Below are positions 1-8,766 of a stretch of DNA of 64,000 bases, one piece after another. Both the position numbers and the translations under genes were made by a program. The stretch spans positions 2,046,001 through 2,110,000 of the forward strand of contig NZ_CP127409.1 of assembly GCF_030291135.1 (NCBI RefSeq), read 5' to 3'. Each line of letters opens with the position of its first letter. The first letter of the stretch is position 1. This stretch comes from Rhodanobacter thiooxydans (GTDB taxonomy: Bacteria; Pseudomonadota; Gammaproteobacteria; Xanthomonadales; Rhodanobacteraceae). The notes under the pieces were generated by a model. That model did no database searches, was not told the DNA's origin, and worked only from the letters and a program-made list of their open reading frames with translations.

Positions 1-963
1 GTCGACGGCAGCGATCCGGCCACCGACTGGCAGGGCCTGCATGCGCTCGACGAGGCGCCGCACCTGCTCAACCCGCCCAACGGCTGGATCATGAATACCA
101 ACAACTGGCCGTACTCCGCCGCCGGCGCGTTCAGCCCGAAGCAGGCGGACTACCCGCGCTACATGGACAGCTTCGGCGAGAACCCGCGCGGCATCCACGC
201 CACCCGCCTGCTCACCGGCGCGCACGACGTCACGATGGCCTCGCTGATCACCAAGGCGTTCGATTCGTACCTGCCGGCGTTCGCGCGGCAGTTGCCGATC
301 CTGATCGCCGACTACGACTCGCTGCCCGCCAGCGATCCGCTCAAGTCACGCCTGAAAGGTCAGATCGCGCTGTTGCGCGATTGGGATTACCGCTGGGGCA
401 TCGCCTCGATGCCGACCACGCTGGCGGTGTTCTGGGGCGACACGCTATGGGACCAGGCCAGCAAGGCCGACACCGCCGAAGGCCTGACGATCTATGACTA
501 CATCGCCGACAAGGCCGGTGCGAAGCTGCGCCTGCAGGCGCTGGTCGAGGCATCCGATCGATTGACGAAGGATTTCGGCAGTTGGGGCGTGCCGTGGGGC
601 GAGGTCAACCGCTTCCAGCGCAACGACGGTGCCATCGTGCAGAAGTTCGACGACGCCAGGCCGAGCATCCCGGTGCCGTTCGTCTCCTCGCGCTGGGGTT
701 CGCTGGCCTCGTTCGGCGCGCACCGCTGGCCCGGCACGAAGAAGTACTACGGCACCAGCGGCAACAGCTTCGTGGCGGTGGTGGAGTTCGGCCCGAAGGT
801 CGGCGCGCGTGCGATCACTGCCGGCGGCGAGAGCGGCCACCCGGGCTCGAAGCACTTCAACGACGAGGCCGAGCGCTACACCACCGGCAACCTGCGCACG
901 GTGTACTTCTGGCCCGAGCAGCTCAAGGGCCACACCGAGCGGGTCTACCACCCCGGCGAATGA
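1..963 (+). CDS. Penicillin acylase family hydrolase, C-terminal part (5' end outside window)
   Basis: The frame is open from base 1, so the gene starts upstream and only about 320 C-terminal residues are visible. The stretch NPPNGWIMNTNNWP near the left edge and the following Arg/Leu-rich helix (GIHATRLL) match the beta-subunit of penicillin/AHL acylases (peptidase S45, Ntn hydrolases), which hydrolyse amide bonds in the periplasm after autoproteolytic maturation. The nucleophile Ser and the signal peptide would lie in the missing part, so substrate (beta-lactam, acyl-homoserine lactone or other amide) cannot be judged. It converges on the VIT-type transporter gene. Family assignment is good, specificity unknown. 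Confidence 0.8.
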   Translation, partial: VDGSDPATDWQGLHALDEAPHLLNPPNGWIMNTNNWPYSAAGAFSPKQADYPRYMDSFGENPRGIHATRLLTGAHDVTMASLITKAFDSYLPAFARQLPILIADYDSLPASDPLKSRLKGQIALLRDWDYRWGIASMPTTLAVFWGDTLWDQASKADTAEGLTIYDYIADKAGAKLRLQALVEASDRLTKDFGSWGVPWGEVNRFQRNDGAIVQKFDDARPSIPVPFVSSRWGSLASFGAHRWPGTKKYYGTSGNSFVAVVEFGPKVGARAITAGGESGHPGSKHFNDEAERYTTGNLRTVYFWPEQLKGHTERVYHPGE

Positions 964-987
964 GCCATCGCGCTACGGGCCGCCGCG

Positions 988-1683
988 TTACGCGGCGGTG
1001 CCGAACAGCATGCCCACGCCGGTGGTGACCGCCATCGCCAGCGCGCCCCAGAACGTGATGCGCATGGCGCCGACGCCCATCTTCGCGCCGCCGGCCCACG
1101 CCGCCACCGCGCCGAGCACGGCGAGGAATACCAGCGAAGTGGCGAACACCAGCCACAGCAACGCCGTCGCCGGCGCCAGCGCCACCACCAGCAGCGGCAG
1201 CGCGGAGCCCACCGCGAAGCTCAGCGCCGAGGCTCCGGCGGCCTGCAGCGGTCGTGCCTTCAGCGCTTCGGTGATGCCCAGCTCGTCGCGGGCGTGGGCA
1301 TCCAGCGCGTCGTGCGCCATCAGCTGGTCGGCTACCTGCCGCGCCAGCTGCGGGTCGAGCCCACGGCCGACGTAGATCGCCGCCAGCTCGCGATGCTCGG
1401 CTTCCACGTCGGCCTGCAGTTCCTGGTGCTCGCGCTCGAGTTCGGCGTGCTCGCTGTCGGCCTGCGAATGCACCGACACGTACTCGCCGGCGGCCATCGA
1501 CATCGCCCCGGCCACCAGCCCGGCGACACCGGCGACCAGGATGTTCTGCCCGCTGGCGTGCGCTGCCGCCACGCCCAGCACCAGGCTGGCGGTCGACACG
1601 ATGCCGTCGTTCGCGCCCAGCACCGCCGCGCGCAGCCAGCCGATGCGGTCGGTGCGATGTCGTTCGTGATGGTGTCGGGGCAT
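988..1683 (-). CDS. VIT1/CCC1 family iron/manganese transporter
   Basis: A 231-residue membrane protein of the vacuolar iron transporter family, which moves Fe(II)/Mn(II) across membranes. The N-terminus has the family signature LRAAVLGANDGIVSTASL at about residues 15-32, and a second helix is followed by AGEYVSVHSQADSEHAELERE, the start of the soluble metal-binding helical segment rich in Glu and His. Three hydrophobic segments follow (about residues 150-230). The start at 1683 (MPRHHHE) was chosen because family similarity begins there; the frame stays open further upstream but runs into the neighbouring gene. The stop codon lies in the loop of an 8-bp GC hairpin (980-998) shared with the convergent acylase gene. 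Export versus uptake is not decided by sequence. Confidence 0.85.
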   Translation of the reverse strand: MPRHHHERHRTDRIGWLRAAVLGANDGIVSTASLVLGVAAAHASGQNILVAGVAGLVAGAMSMAAGEYVSVHSQADSEHAELEREHQELQADVEAEHRELAAIYVGRGLDPQLARQVADQLMAHDALDAHARDELGITEALKARPLQAAGASALSFAVGSALPLLVVALAPATALLWLVFATSLVFLAVLGAVAAWAGGAKMGVGAMRITFWGALAMAVTTGVGMLFGTAA

Positions 1684-1787
1684 GGCGATCTCGCAGGTCG
1701 GATGGCGGCATTGTGCGCAGGTTTGCGCAGGCCCGTGCAAAAGCTTCTCGTCACCGCCACGGCCGGTGCCCCAGCCATCGCGAAAAT

Positions 1788-2492
1788 TCAGCCGCGGCCG
1801 GGGATCTTCAGCCCTCGCTGTACCGCCGGGCGCGCCAGGCCGCGTTCGAGCCACGCGGCGACGTTCGCGAAGCGCTCGAACTCCACCAGCTCGCGCGCCT
1901 CGTAGAACGTGATCAGGTTGTTCACCCAGCCCAGCGTGGCGATGTCGGCAATGGTGTAGTCGTCGCCCATGATCCAGCGACGACCGTCGAGGCGGCCATC
2001 GAGCACGCCCAGCAAGCGCTTTGATTCGTCGACGTAGCGCTGCAGCGGACGCTTGTCCTCGTACGCCTTGCCGGCGAACTTGTTGAAGAAACCAACCTGG
2101 CCGAACATCGGGCCGATCGACGCCATCTGGAAGAACAGCCACTGGATCGTCTCCCAGCGCCGCGCCGCATCGACCGGGATGAACTGGCCGGCCTTGTCCG
2201 CCAGGTACAGCAGGATCGCGCCCGACTCGAACAGTGCCAGCGGCTCACCGCCGGGGCCCTGCGGGTCGATGATCGCGGGGATCTTGCCGTTCGGGTTCAG
2301 CGCGAGAAACTCCGCCGTGTGAGTCTCGTCCCGCATGATGTCGATCAGGTGCGGCTCGTACGGCAGGCCGGTTTCCTCCAGCATGATCGATGCTTTCACG
2401 CCGTCCGGCGTGTTCAGCGAGTAGAGCTGGATGCGGTCGGGATGCTGCGCGGGCCAGCGCGCGCTGATGGGAAAGTCGGACAACCGGGTCAC
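1788..2492 (-). CDS. Glutathione S-transferase, Nu-class/YghU-like
   Basis: A 234-residue cytosolic GST. The thioredoxin-like domain carries TPDGVKASIMLEETG (about residues 27-41), the cis-Pro loop NPNGKIPAI and the glutathione-binding FESGAILLYLA. The helical C-terminal domain has WIMGDDYTIADIATLGW. The TPDG..K pattern is typical of Nu-class enzymes such as YghU and YfcG, which act as disulfide-bond reductases or organic peroxidases rather than classical conjugating GSTs. I prefer the GTG start at 2492 because a CAGGAG Shine-Dalgarno sits 6 bases upstream; an ATG nine codons further upstream lacks one. It stands alone between divergent or unrelated genes. Confidence 0.85.
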   Translation of the reverse strand: MTRLSDFPISARWPAQHPDRIQLYSLNTPDGVKASIMLEETGLPYEPHLIDIMRDETHTAEFLALNPNGKIPAIIDPQGPGGEPLALFESGAILLYLADKAGQFIPVDAARRWETIQWLFFQMASIGPMFGQVGFFNKFAGKAYEDKRPLQRYVDESKRLLGVLDGRLDGRRWIMGDDYTIADIATLGWVNNLITFYEARELVEFERFANVAAWLERGLARPAVQRGLKIPGRG

Positions 2493-2596
2493 GTGGTGCT
2501 CCTGCAGTGTGGGGACCACTGCAAGGTGGGTGCCTGCCCCGGCCGGTTCAACCGCGGAGCATCCGGTGGCGCGCCGACCTCCTGCTTCCGGCGTCC

Positions 2597-3001
2597 TTAC
2601 CAGGTCGCCTTCAGTGCGCGCTCGATCTCTTCCAGCGGCGCACGGAACAGCGACTTGTTCAGTTGCTCCACCATCCGCCGGGTGGTTTCCTCGTGCAGCA
2701 AGGGACGCATCTGCCCCAGCGTCTGCGGATCAGCCGCCAGTACCAGGTGGGAAAACTCGTTCTTCAGCGCAGCGGCGTTCAGGCGTTGCGCCAGCTGCTT
2801 GGCGAAAGTGGCCTCGTCGATCTCGGCGCTGCTCCGCTCGGGCGGCTGGCGCCCGGCCGGGCCGTCGTTGAGGAGATCCTTCGGCCCGACCAGCTTCACC
2901 TGTTCGAGCGATACGTTGAGGCCCTTGCCGACGTTGCGCAGGAGGCGCGCGCCGGTGCCATCGGCCACCACGACCCATGCACCCGTGGGAATCTTCTTCA
3001 T
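2597..3001 (-). CDS. Host attachment protein family (COG5622) protein
   Basis: A 134-residue soluble protein starting WVVVADGTGARLLRN, the hallmark opening of the family named 'protein required for attachment to host cells' (related to the bacterial eRF1-like/baeRF fold). The remaining segments, HLVLAADPQTLGQMRP and the C-terminal helix ERALKATW, are where the family usually has them, so it looks full length. The family name comes from an Agrobacterium phenotype; biochemical function is not established. Start at 3001 follows a GGAG-like sequence (upstream GAGGAGATTCCG). No operon partner is visible. Confidence 0.8.
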   Translation of the reverse strand: MKKIPTGAWVVVADGTGARLLRNVGKGLNVSLEQVKLVGPKDLLNDGPAGRQPPERSSAEIDEATFAKQLAQRLNAAALKNEFSHLVLAADPQTLGQMRPLLHEETTRRMVEQLNKSLFRAPLEEIERALKATW

Positions 3002-3096
3002 CGGAATCTCCTCGGTGATACGGCGCCCGGGCGACCGCGTGCCGTACCACTCACGCTAGCACCGGGGATGTGATGCCGATGGGAACGGGCCGCGGT

Positions 3097-4194
3097 TCAG
3101 CCTGCCCGCCGCATGCAGCGCTGCCAGCGCTCGTCGACGCGTTTCGCGAACCACGCGGTGGTCAGCTTGCGGGTGATCTTCGGGCTCTCCAGCGTGATGC
3201 CGGGCAGCACCGCACGCGGCAGCGGCCTGCCCTCGCTGCGTTCGGCCAGCGCGAATACCCGGGCGTAGAGCTGGCTGTCGGCGAAATCCTGGCGCGTGCC
3301 CTGCTCCAGCGCACGGTGGATCGCCGGGTCGCCCATGTCCAGCCGTGCGGCCAGCGAACGCACGGCCAGCTCGGTCGCACCGGGCGGATCGCCGAAGCCG
3401 GCATCCGGCGGCAGCAGGTCGCCGTCCAGCGCCAGCGGGATGCCCGAGGCGATGCTGACCGCCCGCTGGAACGCGGCATTGCGGCTGGCATACCAGCCGG
3501 CGTTGAAATCGGCGTAGCGGTAGATCGGTTGCGCATAGTCCACCGGGTAACCGAGCAGGTGCGCGATGCCGAAGTACATGCCGCCGCGCCGGCTGAACAC
3601 CTCGTCGCGGATCGAACCCTGCACCGGATACGGGTAGTCCCGGGCATGCGCCTCGGCGAACGCGATGCTGACCTGCATCGGCCCGCCGGTATGCACCGGG
3701 TTGAAGTTGCCGAACAAGCGCCGGCCCAGCGGCACCATGCCGATGAAGTCCTGGAACATCCGGCTCAGGTCCCTCTCGGTGCGCGCGGCCGTCAGTCGTT
3801 CGCTGTAGCGCCTGCCGTCCGGCGACTTCAGCCACAGCGCCGCATCCACCACGAATCCCGGCACGTGTTTCGCCGCGGCGCGACGGTCGATCTCCCGCCG
3901 GGCGATCTGCGCCAGCCCCGGCACCACCGGATCGACCTGGAAGCCCGACTCCTGTTGCGCCACCGCCAGTACCGCGCACAGGTTCGAGCCGGTCGGCGCG
4001 ATGCCCTGTGCCGCGAACGCGACCTGGATGTCGGTGGCCCAGCCTTCGCGATCGCCCGCGTCGGCCGGCATCAGCCGCACGATCTGCGCGCGCACCTGCG
4101 CCGGACTGCGCGGCGCTTGCGTGTGCTGGGCAGCGCAGCCGGCCAGCAGCGCCACGGCCAGCCATGCAGTCCATGCCGCCAGGCGACGACTCAC
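3097..4194 (-). CDS. DUF1615 domain lipoprotein
   Basis: A 365-residue probable lipoprotein: a basic N-terminus and hydrophobic stretch ending in the lipobox LLAGC, with the lipidated Cys at residue 20. The rest matches DUF1615, a proteobacterial family with an Arg/Glu-rich core and the segment QQESGF around residue 87 that resembles the catalytic-Glu region of lytic transglycosylase-like folds; that resemblance is only suggestive. Its ATG overlaps the stop of the preceding acetyltransferase gene by four bases (ATGA), so the two are probably translationally coupled. Function is otherwise unknown. Confidence 0.75.
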   Translation of the reverse strand: MSRRLAAWTAWLAVALLAGCAAQHTQAPRSPAQVRAQIVRLMPADAGDREGWATDIQVAFAAQGIAPTGSNLCAVLAVAQQESGFQVDPVVPGLAQIARREIDRRAAAKHVPGFVVDAALWLKSPDGRRYSERLTAARTERDLSRMFQDFIGMVPLGRRLFGNFNPVHTGGPMQVSIAFAEAHARDYPYPVQGSIRDEVFSRRGGMYFGIAHLLGYPVDYAQPIYRYADFNAGWYASRNAAFQRAVSIASGIPLALDGDLLPPDAGFGDPPGATELAVRSLAARLDMGDPAIHRALEQGTRQDFADSQLYARVFALAERSEGRPLPRAVLPGITLESPKITRKLTTAWFAKRVDERWQRCMRRAG

Positions 4195-4880
4195 GCCGGC
4201 GCCCGCTGCAGCGACCAGAAGCCGATGTCGCGCCGGTGGACATAACCCATCTGCTCATACAGCGATTTCGCGCGCCGGTTCTGGTGGCTCACGTGCAGGA
4301 ACGGCAGGCGGCCGCGCTCGAGGTTGTCGTTCGACAGCAGCGCCAGCAGGCGGCGCGCGTAGCCGCGGCCGTTGAAGTCGGGGTGCGTGCAGACCGCGCT
4401 GATTTCCTGCTGTGCGTCCATGCCCAGCCGCTCGCCGATCATCGCCGCCAGCCGACCGTCCTGGTAGATGCCGAAATAGCGGCCCAGCTCCATCGTGCGC
4501 GGGCGGAAATAGTGCGGATACACCAGCGCGGTCAGCGCCAGCACGTCGGCGCGATGCACCTCGGTCAGCTCGATCACCGGCGGCCCGTCGATCACCGCGG
4601 TCGGCGTCGGGCAGATCATCTGCGCCAGCGGCGCGAATGCATCGAGCGCCCAGCCGTGCGGCAGAGTGGGTGCCACGCCAAGCAGGTAGACGGATTCGCC
4701 CGCGCCGACCAGCGACGCGATCGCCGCGGCCACGTCGGCCTGCGCACTCGCCACGCCCAGGAACGGAGCGAACTCCGCCGGGTAACGCGCCGCCTCGCCG
4801 CGGCGCAGCGCGATGGCCTGGTGCCGGCTGCGCAAGGCGAACCAGAACGGGTTGTCGAGTTCCGCAGCGATCATGTTCAT
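4191..4880 (-). CDS. GNAT family N-acetyltransferase
   Basis: A 229-residue two-part protein with a C-terminal GNAT domain: the acetyl-CoA binding motif A appears as VCTHPDFNGRGYARRLL (about residues 166-182), followed by LHVSHQNRRAKSLYEQMGY, the usual beta-5/alpha-4 ending. The N-terminal half is less conserved and probably forms a degenerate first GNAT-like lobe. I start at the ATG at 4880 (MNMIAAELDNPFW), where the conserved opening begins; an upstream ATG at 4961 would overlap the next gene. It is coupled by a four-base overlap to the DUF1615 lipoprotein. The acetyl acceptor is unknown. Confidence 0.75.
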   Translation of the reverse strand: MNMIAAELDNPFWFALRSRHQAIALRRGEAARYPAEFAPFLGVASAQADVAAAIASLVGAGESVYLLGVAPTLPHGWALDAFAPLAQMICPTPTAVIDGPPVIELTEVHRADVLALTALVYPHYFRPRTMELGRYFGIYQDGRLAAMIGERLGMDAQQEISAVCTHPDFNGRGYARRLLALLSNDNLERGRLPFLHVSHQNRRAKSLYEQMGYVHRRDIGFWSLQRAPA

Positions 4881-4939
4881 GCCATGGCTGGTCTGCCGCA
4901 CAGCTTGCCACGTGGACCGGCCGATGGCGGTGCCCGCGA

Positions 4940-5125
4940 TCAGATGATCGGGAAGATCCAATGCAGGGTCACATACACCAGGATTTCCGCCGTGACGAAC
5001 ACGGCGAAGCCGAGGCAGAATTTCCCCACCGGCTTTTCATGCCAGAGCTTGTAGGTATCTTCGAGCGCTGTCCCCGCTGCAACATGCCCGTTTGCGTCGG
5101 TGCCTGCAGCCTTGCCTGTGCCCAT
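4940..5125 (-). CDS. Small single-span membrane protein
   Basis: A 61-residue protein with a polar, flexible N-terminus and one C-terminal hydrophobic helix (KFCLGFAVFVTAEILVYVTL, residues about 35-54). It ends five residues later, so it is probably a tail-anchored inner-membrane peptide. Two ATGs are available; the one at 5125 lies 7 bases after AAGGA, while the ATG at 5131 sits only one base from it, so the shorter form is preferred. I do not recognise the family. It is divergent from the sirtuin gene and lies just upstream of the acetyltransferase-lipoprotein pair. Confidence 0.55.
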   Translation of the reverse strand: MGTGKAAGTDANGHVAAGTALEDTYKLWHEKPVGKFCLGFAVFVTAEILVYVTLHWIFPII

Positions 5126-5274
5126 GTGCATGTCCTTCTACTGGAAGTCCGAGCAAGCGTGGAAGATGTCTGTCGACGCTCATCATCCGCCACCCGGGGA
5201 AAGTGGGGCAAGCCCCCGCTCCATCGCCTGCGCCGGCCCTGTTTTTCCAGCGGTCCCATACCCATATTCCGCGC

Positions 5275-6108
5275 ATGACCCCGTTGCAGCGATTCATCGA
5301 AGCCCATCCGCGCCTGTTCGTGCTCACCGGCGCGGGCTGCAGCACTGACTCGGGCATTCCCGACTATCGCGACCGTGACGGTCAGTGGAAACGCCCGCCA
5401 CCGGTGAATTACGCCGCCTTCATGCATGAACCGGCCACACGCCAGCGCTACTGGGCGCGCAGCATGGTCGGCTGGCGGCGCTTCGGCAGCGCCTTGCCGA
5501 ACGTCGCGCATCACGCGCTGGTCGCACTGGAACGGCACGGCCGGATTGAACTGCTGGTGACGCAGAACGTGGACCGCCTGCACCAGCGCGCCGGCAGCGA
5601 GCGCGTGCTCGACCTGCACGGCCGCCTCGACGAAGTGCGCTGCATGAACTGCGACTGGCGGCTGGCCCGCCACGCGTTCCAGCGGCTTCTGGTCGAGCGC
5701 AATCCGGCCTGGGCGCAACTCGATGCCGCCGATGCGCCGGACGGCGACGCCGACCTGGAAGGCCACGACTTCGCCTCGTTCGACGTGCCGCCCTGCCCGC
5801 ACTGCGGCGGCATCGTGAAACCGGACGTGGTGTTCTTCGGCGAGGCGGTGCCGCGCGAGCGCGTGGAAGCCGCCACGCGCGCCTGGCAGGCCGCCGATGC
5901 GGTGCTGGTGGTCGGCTCCTCGCTGATGGTTTATTCCGGCTACCGCTTCGTTGACGCCGCGGCGCGTGCAGGCAAGCCGGTCGCCGCGGTGACGCTGGGC
6001 CGTACCCGTGCCGACGCGCTACTCACGCTGAAGGTCGACGCGCCCTGCCACGAGGCGCTGGCGTTCCTGCAGACGGGCAAGCGGCCGGAAACTGCACTGC
6101 GCGAGTAA
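5275..6108 (+). CDS. SIR2 family NAD-dependent protein deacylase
   Basis: A 277-residue sirtuin that removes acyl groups from lysines using NAD+. Visible are the NAD-binding GAGCSTDSGIPDYR (residues 19-32), TQNVDRLHQRAGS, the catalytic His115 in DLHGRL, and a zinc ribbon with Cys123, Cys126, Cys174 and Cys177. The unusual 47-residue spacing between the two Cys pairs is filled by an acidic insertion. The start at 5275 was chosen because the conserved N-terminus begins there; no strong Shine-Dalgarno is visible. It is a single gene with no obvious substrate partner such as an acyl-CoA synthetase beside it. Confidence 0.9.
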   Translation: MTPLQRFIEAHPRLFVLTGAGCSTDSGIPDYRDRDGQWKRPPPVNYAAFMHEPATRQRYWARSMVGWRRFGSALPNVAHHALVALERHGRIELLVTQNVDRLHQRAGSERVLDLHGRLDEVRCMNCDWRLARHAFQRLLVERNPAWAQLDAADAPDGDADLEGHDFASFDVPPCPHCGGIVKPDVVFFGEAVPRERVEAATRAWQAADAVLVVGSSLMVYSGYRFVDAAARAGKPVAAVTLGRTRADALLTLKVDAPCHEALAFLQTGKRPETALRE

Positions 6109-6255
6109 CGCAACGCTTCAGCCGGGGCCGCAAGCTGCGGAAACCATGCGGCCTCGCCGGAATTCACCCGGCATCAAAACCACTCTCCAAAGCAACCAGG
6201 AAGTTGCATTTCCCATGCTGCCGACGCAGGCTCACCTGCAACCGGGAGGTGGCAT

Positions 6256-6729
6256 ATGAACGACCGCATCGAGAAACGCATCCAGCTGAAGGCACCGGTA
6301 TCGCGCGTATGGCGGGCGCTGACCGACCATCGCGAATTCGGCGCATGGTTCCGCGTCGCCCTGTCCGGACCGTTCGAGCCCGGCCGGGAATCCGTCGGCC
6401 ACATCACCTGGCCCGGTTACGAGCACATCGTCTGGCGCGCCGTGGTGCAGGCGATGGAGCCGGAGCGGCTGTTCAGCTTCACCTGGCATCCCTATGCCAT
6501 CGAGCCGGGCGTGGACTACTCCGCCGAGCCGCCGACCCTGGTCGAGTTCCGCCTCGAACCGCACGGCGACGGCACCGTGCTGACCCTGGCCGAGTCGGGT
6601 TTCGCCGACATCCCGGTCGATCGCCGCGCCGAGGCGTTCCGCATGAACGACGACGGCTGGGGCATCCAGATGGAGAACATCCGCCAGCATCTCGAAGGCA
6701 CCGCCGCCGCAGCCGGCCATGGCGGCTAG
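6256..6729 (+). CDS. SRPBCC (AHSA1-like) domain protein
   Basis: A 157-residue START/AHSA1-like protein, opening with IEKRIQLKAPVSRVWRALTD, the usual first strand and helix of the SRPBCC fold, which binds hydrophobic ligands in a deep cavity. GGAGGT lies 6 bases before the ATG. The last codons overlap the start of the downstream ArsR regulator gene by 11 bp. ArsR-SRPBCC pairs of this kind are common in proteobacteria and are often annotated as an arsenic-type regulator with a ligand-binding partner; no ligand has been established for this one. Confidence 0.85.
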   Translation: MNDRIEKRIQLKAPVSRVWRALTDHREFGAWFRVALSGPFEPGRESVGHITWPGYEHIVWRAVVQAMEPERLFSFTWHPYAIEPGVDYSAEPPTLVEFRLEPHGDGTVLTLAESGFADIPVDRRAEAFRMNDDGWGIQMENIRQHLEGTAAAAGHGG

Positions 6730-7066
6730 CGCACAGGCACGCCTGGCGCGGCGGTCGCGGCGGGCTGCCACCGTGTTCGCCGCGCTCGGCGACTGCACGC
6801 GGCTGGCGCTGGTGGTCCGGCTGTGCGACGGCTCGCGCCAGTCGATCACCCAGCTCTGCGACGGCCAGTCGCTGACCCGGCAGGCGATCAGCAAGCACCT
6901 GCGCGTACTCGAGGATGCCCGCCTCGTGCGCAGCGAGCGCGCAGGCCGCGAAAGCCTGTACGCGCTCAACCCGCAGCCGATCGCGGAACTGCGCGACTAC
7001 ATCAACCTCGTGTCGAGCCAGTGGGACAGCGCGCTGGCACGGCTGAAGGCGTTCGTGGAGGAATGA
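6719..7066 (+). CDS. ArsR family winged-helix transcriptional regulator
   Basis: A 115-residue regulator. The winged helix opens with VFAALGDCTRLALVVRL, and the recognition helix is in SLTRQAISKHLRVLEDARLV (about residues 52-71), followed by the wing RSERAGRESLYAL. No CxC metal site of the arsenic or cadmium type is visible in the recognition helix region, so it is probably not a metal sensor. It is translated from inside the end of the SRPBCC gene (11-bp overlap), so the two are expressed together and may regulate their own operon. Confidence 0.9.
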   Translation: MAASAQARLARRSRRAATVFAALGDCTRLALVVRLCDGSRQSITQLCDGQSLTRQAISKHLRVLEDARLVRSERAGRESLYALNPQPIAELRDYINLVSSQWDSALARLKAFVEE

Positions 7067-7075
7067 GCCGGCGGC

Positions 7076-7549
7076 TCAGCTGGTGTGGTCCAGGATGATC
7101 TTCCAGCCGTCGGCGGTCTTCTCCCACAGCAGCGAGAACACGCCATCGTCCTGGGCCACCTCGCCGTGCGCCGCGCGATCGAGGTGGAAGCGGCCGGTCA
7201 CCGCGGCGTAGCGCACCTCGCCGTCGGTGCCGGGCAGCAGGCGCACGTCCAGTTCGAAGAACGTGAGCCGGCCCATCTGCTGCGCCGTGGCGTAGTGCTT
7301 GCGGTAGCCGTCGAGAATGGTGCGATAGCCCTTGCGCACCTTGCTGCCGACGAAGGTGGTGTCAGGCGCGTCCTTGTAGCCGCGCATGTAGTTCGCCACG
7401 TCGCCGCGGTTCCACGCCACCGCCTGTTGCGCCATCACCTGGCGGATCGCGGCGGCATCGTCGCCGCCCGCCCGGGCCGGAACGGCAACCGCCCAACCAG
7501 CCATCACCACGAGCAACCCGCACAGGAGGAAAAATCTTTGCCCGTTCAT
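7076..7549 (-). CDS. Secreted NTF2-like (DUF4440/SnoaL-type) protein
   Basis: A 157-residue exported protein with a typical signal peptide (FFLLCGLLVVMAGWAVAVPA, cleavage probably after ARA near residue 27). The mature part is an NTF2-like cone: IRQVMAQQAVAWNRGDVANYM near its start and LLWEKTADGWKIILDHTS at the end, as in DUF4440 and SnoaL-like proteins. Such domains bind small molecules or serve as enzymes; the residues here do not identify a reaction. It converges on the ArsR gene with a 9-bp gap. A GGAGGA Shine-Dalgarno precedes the ATG. Confidence 0.75.
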   Translation of the reverse strand: MNGQRFFLLCGLLVVMAGWAVAVPARAGGDDAAAIRQVMAQQAVAWNRGDVANYMRGYKDAPDTTFVGSKVRKGYRTILDGYRKHYATAQQMGRLTFFELDVRLLPGTDGEVRYAAVTGRFHLDRAAHGEVAQDDGVFSLLWEKTADGWKIILDHTS

Positions 7550-7746
7550 CGCGTACTCCGTTGCGTGTCATGGCCGGATGGCATTCCGGAGCAAGGTTGC
7601 CTTGATCCGCAAGGGCCGACAAGAGCGAGTCGCCTCCTTCACGCGGAAATGCAATCGCGTCCGGTTCCATGTCGATCCGGTCCACGCCCGTTCGTCACAA
7701 CCATGAAGGCGACCGTTGCGGCCGCCATGCTCCCAGGGAGACAGCC

Positions 7747-8103
7747 ATGTCCTACATCGACGGTTTCGTGATCGCCGTACCCCACGCCAACCGCAACAAG
7801 TTCATCGAGCACGCCAGGACCTTCGACCCCATTTTCCTGGAGTACGGCGCCACCCGGGTGCTGGAGTGCTGGGGCGACGACGTGCCCGAGGGCAAGCTCA
7901 CCGACTTCCACCGCGCCGTGCAGGCGCAGCCGGATGAATCGGTGGTGTTCTCCTGGATCGAGTGGCCGGACAAGGCCACCCGCGACGCCGGCATGGAGAA
8001 AATCATGCATGACCCGCGCATGCCCGCGGCCAGCGACATGCCGTTCGACGGCAAGCGCATGATCTTCGGCGGCTTCATGCCGGTCGTGAACCTGCCGGCG
8101 TAG
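7747..8103 (+). CDS. DUF1428 domain protein
   Basis: A 118-residue protein that begins with YIDGFVIAVPHANRNKFIEH and ends with MIFGGFMPVVNL, the N- and C-terminal signatures of DUF1428 (ferredoxin-like, dimeric alpha/beta barrel fold, YbaA-like). It appears complete. The start at 7747 follows AGGGAGA 5 bases upstream. Function of the family is unknown; members are often found, as here, next to SRPBCC and VOC proteins in what look like collections of small stress or detoxification genes. Confidence 0.85.
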   Translation: MSYIDGFVIAVPHANRNKFIEHARTFDPIFLEYGATRVLECWGDDVPEGKLTDFHRAVQAQPDESVVFSWIEWPDKATRDAGMEKIMHDPRMPAASDMPFDGKRMIFGGFMPVVNLPA

Positions 8104-8177
8104 CCACATCGACCGCTTTCATCCCGCCCGTCCGGCGGGCGGAGCGCGAACCCCTCACTCTTGCCACGGGAATCACC

Positions 8178-8624
8178 ATGACCACCCACACCGTCCGCCT
8201 GCACCGCGTGCTGCGCGCACCGCCGGAACGTGTCTACCGTGCCTTCCTCGACGCCGACGCCAAGGCCAAGTGGCTGCCGCCGAACGGCTTCACCGGCAAG
8301 GTGCACCATCTCGACGCCAGGGTCGGCGGCAGCTACGCGATGTCCTTCACCAACTTCGCCACCGGCCAGAGCCACCGCTTCGGCGGCACCTACGTCGAAC
8401 TGGTGCCGCACCAGCGCATCCGCTACACCGACCGTTTCGACGACCCCGACCTGCCGGGCGAGATGAGCGTCACCGTCACCCTCAAGGCCGTCTCCTGTGG
8501 CACCGAGCTGCACATCGTGCAGGAAGGCCTGCCCGCGGTCATACCACTCGAACCGTGCTACCTGGGCTGGCAGGAATCGCTGGTGCTGCTGGGCAAACTG
8601 GTGGAAGCGGACATCCCGGACTGA
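8178..8624 (+). CDS. SRPBCC family protein (AHSA1/polyketide-cyclase-like)
   Basis: A 148-residue single-domain SRPBCC protein: VRLHRVLRAPPERVYRAFLD at the N-terminus, then the beta-grip of the fold (FGGTYVELVPHQRIRYTDRF) and a C-terminal helix (WQESLVLLGKLVEADIPD). It is a different subfamily from the SRPBCC protein at 6256 and has no regulator partner. It lies 74 bp after the DUF1428 gene on the same strand and could share its transcript. Ligand unknown. Confidence 0.85.
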   Translation: MTTHTVRLHRVLRAPPERVYRAFLDADAKAKWLPPNGFTGKVHHLDARVGGSYAMSFTNFATGQSHRFGGTYVELVPHQRIRYTDRFDDPDLPGEMSVTVTLKAVSCGTELHIVQEGLPAVIPLEPCYLGWQESLVLLGKLVEADIPD

Positions 8625-8766
8625 CCGGCGCGTCAGCAGCCATCTGCCGGCGTGGCCGCGTACGCTGGAGATGTCGGGGCTGCTGTGGCTAGATGGGCCG
8701 TGCGGAAAACCGGGGATGCTCCGCCGGGCATTGCCCACGACACCTTTCCACGCGAGGAACCCGTCC